Notes under the pieces: generated by a model | Seen by the model: the letters and a program-made list of their open reading frames with translations, nothing else | What the model was told of the DNA's origin: nothing | The model's database searches: none | Source of the DNA: Clitoria ternatea | Lineage: Eukaryota > Streptophyta > Magnoliopsida > Fabales > Fabaceae | Reading direction: 5' to 3' | NCBI GenBank assembly: GCA_037962975.1 | Contig: CM075671.1 | Coordinates: 10,339,001-10,403,000, forward strand | Length of the DNA stretch: 64,000 nt | Program-made: the position numbers and the translations under genes | Part shown: one piece after another, positions 60,641 to 64,000 of the stretch | Layout of the letters: each line of letters opens with the position of its first letter | Position numbering within the stretch: the first letter of the stretch is position 1

Positions 60641-63097
60641 TGGTGAATAAAAATAATTTTGACAACATGAGTCACATGATACATGATGTGTTCATGGGTT
60701 ATGGTGATGGTATTGAATATGTCACTAATATGTGTGTGATGATTATATAGCAAAAGAGTTAGAAGAACTTGACTCTCAGTGTTGAAAATCCATCAATAGA
60801 TACATGTTCCATACCAAGTCATGAAGCAATAATCAAAAAATTGTTAACCATGGTGTGTGTCAAAGGCGCAACTAACTCAGGTGACGATGATTTTTACAGT
60901 AATGTGCTAAAGATATGTGAACAAAACTATCACGGGCAACCCAAGGGTGGTATGATCCATCACCAAGAGGTACCAATATCATTCCACAGTTTGACATCAT
61001 CGAAATCAACCAATTTAGACATTATGACTTGTATTCATTTTACGTTAAGTCTATTATGTACCGCATATGTCTTAGGGTGCAAGTAAGCATTGTTGACATG
61101 TGATCATAACAACTAAAAGCCATGTGGAAATTGACACAAGTGATGAAAATCTTTTTTATCAAACATCTAGAGCATCACTTGTGAAAAACTATTAACAGAG
61201 GCAGAATCATTGACGAGATTAGTGAATGGCTATCAACATATTAATTAATATAATTATTTAGTTATCAGAAATTGAAGAGCTTCCGCTGATTCAATTTGAC
61301 CTTATTGTTGATATAGAGGATGAAGTTGCCCAAAACGGTTCAGAGGATTAAGGTGGTGATCCAGTCTGGATACCGGTCCTAAGAGCAAGAGGCAGTCTCA
61401 GCCGTCCTGGAAGCCAATCGGTATCCCAGGATAGTGATCCAGTCGGTAAACATGTTGATCCGGTCTCACCTAAAGTGAAGTCATTATAACCGTCCTAGAG
61501 TTCAACCGGTGTCAAGAATATCGATCCGGTCTGCAACTACACTGGCTAAGTCCCTCCTATACCGGTCATCCGAGGTGATATCTGAGACATCGGGTGGCTT
61601 ATTCGCTCTCCTACACTGGGTTGCTGACCTGTTCTCTGACCGACTGCCCCAATATCATAGCAAGGAAGGTATTATGCAAAAGTAGAATATGTCCCTTTCA
61701 TCCACTGATAGGAGTGGGTACAGTCACCAGCGGAATTTACGGAAAAAGGTGATTATCTCCATCTCCGTGTCAGAATCATATACTGATAATTCACCTACTC
61801 TCTTGGCATACTCTGAATGCTGGCCCACTCAGATTGTCTCTTTACATACGTTATCAGAACCAGTGGGCCCACTTATACCCAACGATTCATCTTCCACGCT
61901 CAACTATAAATAACATGTTGCAATACATGTGCAAGGTTACGTTGTCCTTACCCTCACTCTCGCCATTATACTGCTTGAGTATTCATTGAGTTCATACACT
62001 CTTCTAACTTGAGCGTCAGAGAATCTTCGCAGATGACACCACCTGTCGCCCACACCAACGCGAGAGGCCGGTGTGAAGGATCTCCAGGACAACAAGACCG
62101 ACCTCCAAACACTGAGAGGCCGGATCACAGAGACCGGATACGCACTGCCGGTCTTCAACCTCATTCAATCTTCAACTCTTGAGGCTGTCCCGACACCGGA
62201 TCCTAGACCCCGGTTCAGGACAGATCAGGTGGTGATGATGATAATGATGACAATGGTGTCGATGAGGAGATGGAATAGTATGAATAAGGTAATTTAATCA
62301 AACTTATATTTTCTTTCTTTGTATTATACAATTAATAGGTGAGGAATCATGATCAGACAAAGTACATGTCGGTTACTCGATAATATTGATTACATTTGTA
62401 TTTATAATTAGTAATTTATTGTATTTTATATTAATTATAATTTGTAGTAGGATCTTAATATTGATTGAATTTTAATTTTAATTTTATTATATTAATTGAA
62501 TTTTAATTTTATCATATTTAATATTATTTTATTAATGTAAAAAAGGAGAAGACTTTTAAAGAAAGATATATAACATATGTCACACAAGTTTTTACATTGA
62601 CACATTATGCGAGAATCAAGGTTCCATATAAATTTTACATAAAATATTTTACGTATGACTCTCACACAAAAATAGTTGTTGTATGTTAAATTGGTTTTTG
62701 TGTAGGCTTTTTCCATGTAAAATACACATTATTAGTTACTAGAAAAGTTTCACCTAGTGACTAAATTTATCGAATGAATTCAGATAGTTTTATTTATTTT
62801 AGTGATTGAAATATTTGGTCACTAAAAAAATACATTTTGTTAATGACAAATTAAGTTGATCACTCTCTTAGAAAAGACAACAACGGTCTTTTTCACAGTA
62901 GTTGAATTAATCTGCCAATTACTCCGTGACTAAAATAGCCACCACCAATAAATTTGATCGTTAAACTCTTAGCAAATAGGTTTTTAACAGCTTATGTATC
63001 TCGATCACTAATTTAATTGTTAAATAATTTAACGACCGTATTTTAATTTTAGATACCGATTCTTCAATCGATGTTTAACTCTTTTTATTTTGTAGTG
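60640..63097 (+). mobile_element. probable CACTA-type remnant, left end not found
   Basis: Right end: the strand reads ...CTTTTTATTTTGTAGTG (to 63097), the reverse complement of a CACTACAAAATAAAAAG terminus. The 350 bases before it hold repeated GTGACT / GGTCACTAA-like subterminal words. About 60655-60760, broken frames read NNFDNMSHMIHDVF..., vaguely like the start of a TNP2 transposase; around 61265-61345 and 62230-62280 an acidic LPLIQFDLIVDIEDEV...DDDNDDN stretch resembles the end of the same gene. It is split by a solo LTR. Assignment is tentative. Confidence 0.35.
61357..62227 (+). mobile_element. solo LTR of the Tat-type family, 871 bp
   Basis: Starts TGATCCAGTCTGG and ends GGACAGATCA, flanked by the perfect duplication GGTGG (61352-61356 and 62228-62232). 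Sequence matches the LTRs at 29106-30005 and 33460-37943 in reverse complement throughout, so it is oriented opposite to that element. Formed by LTR-LTR recombination of a full element, as usual for solo LTRs. Confidence 0.92.
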
Positions 63098-63800
63098 ACT
63101 GTTTTTTCTACCAATAAAACAGATTTAACGATAGGCACTTCTGCATAGCAATGAGGAGTCCTTGATTCTATATTAATTTGTAAGCGTGAAAAGGTTAATA
63201 GTCTTTGTTTTGTGTAGTTTAACAATTTTAATTATAGTGAAACATGCTCTCTAAACAGAGAAAAACAAAATAAAAAAGCTGTCTAAAATGATTAATTCAA
63301 AATGCATGCATGTGGACAACACATGCAATATGCAGTCCAAATGGCACATATATAAACATAAATATTATATAAAAGTTTGCATGTGGAAGCACACTATAGA
63401 GTGGGCTTTGTAGGTATTTCCCCCTATGGGTTCGGAGGCGTTAATTAGAATTCATGGACTCTCTTAGTGACGTTAGAAGTAGTTTTCAGCCATTACTAAC
63501 CTTCACTCGCCACCCTATTCACGTGAAAATTATTGAAGATCTCCAATGCCATTTATTTTGGTTTATGTGCTTTGTCTAGCTAAATTTTTCATATCACTTT
63601 CCACCTTTGACCTTTTTTCCTTGGTATAAATGGTCATGGTGAATAATATCGTTAAAATTATGAAAGTTTATCTGTCTAGTATGAGGATATCATGTCTATG
63701 TTTGTATTATTATGCACCTTTTTAGTGAGAATTCAGTATTGTGTCCTCAAATTTAATATTGATTGTCTAATCCAAATTGATATCTCACGTTGAGGTAAGG
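63098..63800. other. intergenic, nothing recognised
   Basis: AT-rich sequence after the CACTA-like end. No coding frame or repeat boundary that I can support. Confidence 0.4.
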
Positions 63801-64000
63801 ATGTCAAAGTGGGTTGAGTTCGATGGGCCGACTTGCCAACTCGCTAGAAAAATGACAGGGTGAGTTTAAAAAATTTATCTTGTGACTATACCAAATTCAG
63901 TTTGTCCCACCTTGGATTTTTATAGGTTTTTGGCGGGACAAGGCAGACCAACTCAGCAAGCAAATGACTTTTTTTCCTCACTCAATTAACAAATACTTAC
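63796..64000. mobile_element. possible hAT-type element cut by window end
   Basis: AAGGATGTCAAAGTGGG at about 63798, followed by GGGCCGACTTGCCAACTCGC and later TTTTTGGCGGGACAAGGCAG, has the wording of the GC-rich ends of hAT elements such as the one at 10447. The other end is outside the window. Confidence 0.3.

Noticed and set aside
60769..61086. 105-codon open frame next to the CACTA-like segment
   Set aside because: Could be part of the old transposase, but I could not recognise any domain and the neighbouring frames are broken, so it is not listed as a gene.

Overview
This window is nuclear DNA from a flowering plant, most likely a legume (an inference from the retrotransposon families and gene sequences; I cannot name the species). 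It is AT-rich. It holds three intron-containing genes, all on the minus strand, and the rest is mainly transposable elements, many inserted inside one another. There are no bacterial features, and I see no tRNA or rRNA gene.

Region by region. 1-1767: AT-rich repeat debris with a partial tandem array. 1768-8805: a Ty1-copia element of SIRE/Maximus type with two ~1.5 kb LTRs, internally deleted, with an extra ORF before its 3' LTR. 10136-14110: a decayed Mutator-like element carrying a 706 bp non-autonomous hAT element (perfect 8 bp target duplication). 18864-22562: chloroplast-type short RNase Z (8 exons), with a TRIM-like remnant in an intron. 24725-28655: a BPI/LBP-family lipid-binding protein (6 exons). 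29106-37943: a Ty3-gypsy Tat-type element that carries only a broken gag; its 5' LTR contains a 3.6 kb hAT element with a nearly complete transposase. 38230-52899: a stack of nested elements: a LINE fragment, a Tat-like LTR, and a gypsy element whose RNase H and integrase were split by a hAT element, a copia solo LTR, and a ~10 kb LTR block that itself holds further LTRs and a long inverted-repeat element. 53589-57653: an IQD (IQ67-domain) calmodulin-binding protein (6 exons). 60640-63100: a probable CACTA remnant interrupted by a solo Tat LTR.

The three genes are unrelated in function (plastid/organellar tRNA 3' processing, lipid/LPS binding, calmodulin/microtubule scaffold) and form no operon-like unit. 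Their conceptual splicing keeps the reading frame at every junction, so I regard them as intact.

The most unusual pattern is in the LTRs. At least three different LTR families here, plus one possible fourth, have an array of short near-palindromic words upstream of the LTR promoter region, each family using a different word (TAATCGATTA; CTCGCTCAAGCGAG; GCCAGTGGGAAATTCCCA; and ACGCGTAGCGT). In the copia element the array-plus-TATA unit also occurs a second time, internally, just before the extra ORF.
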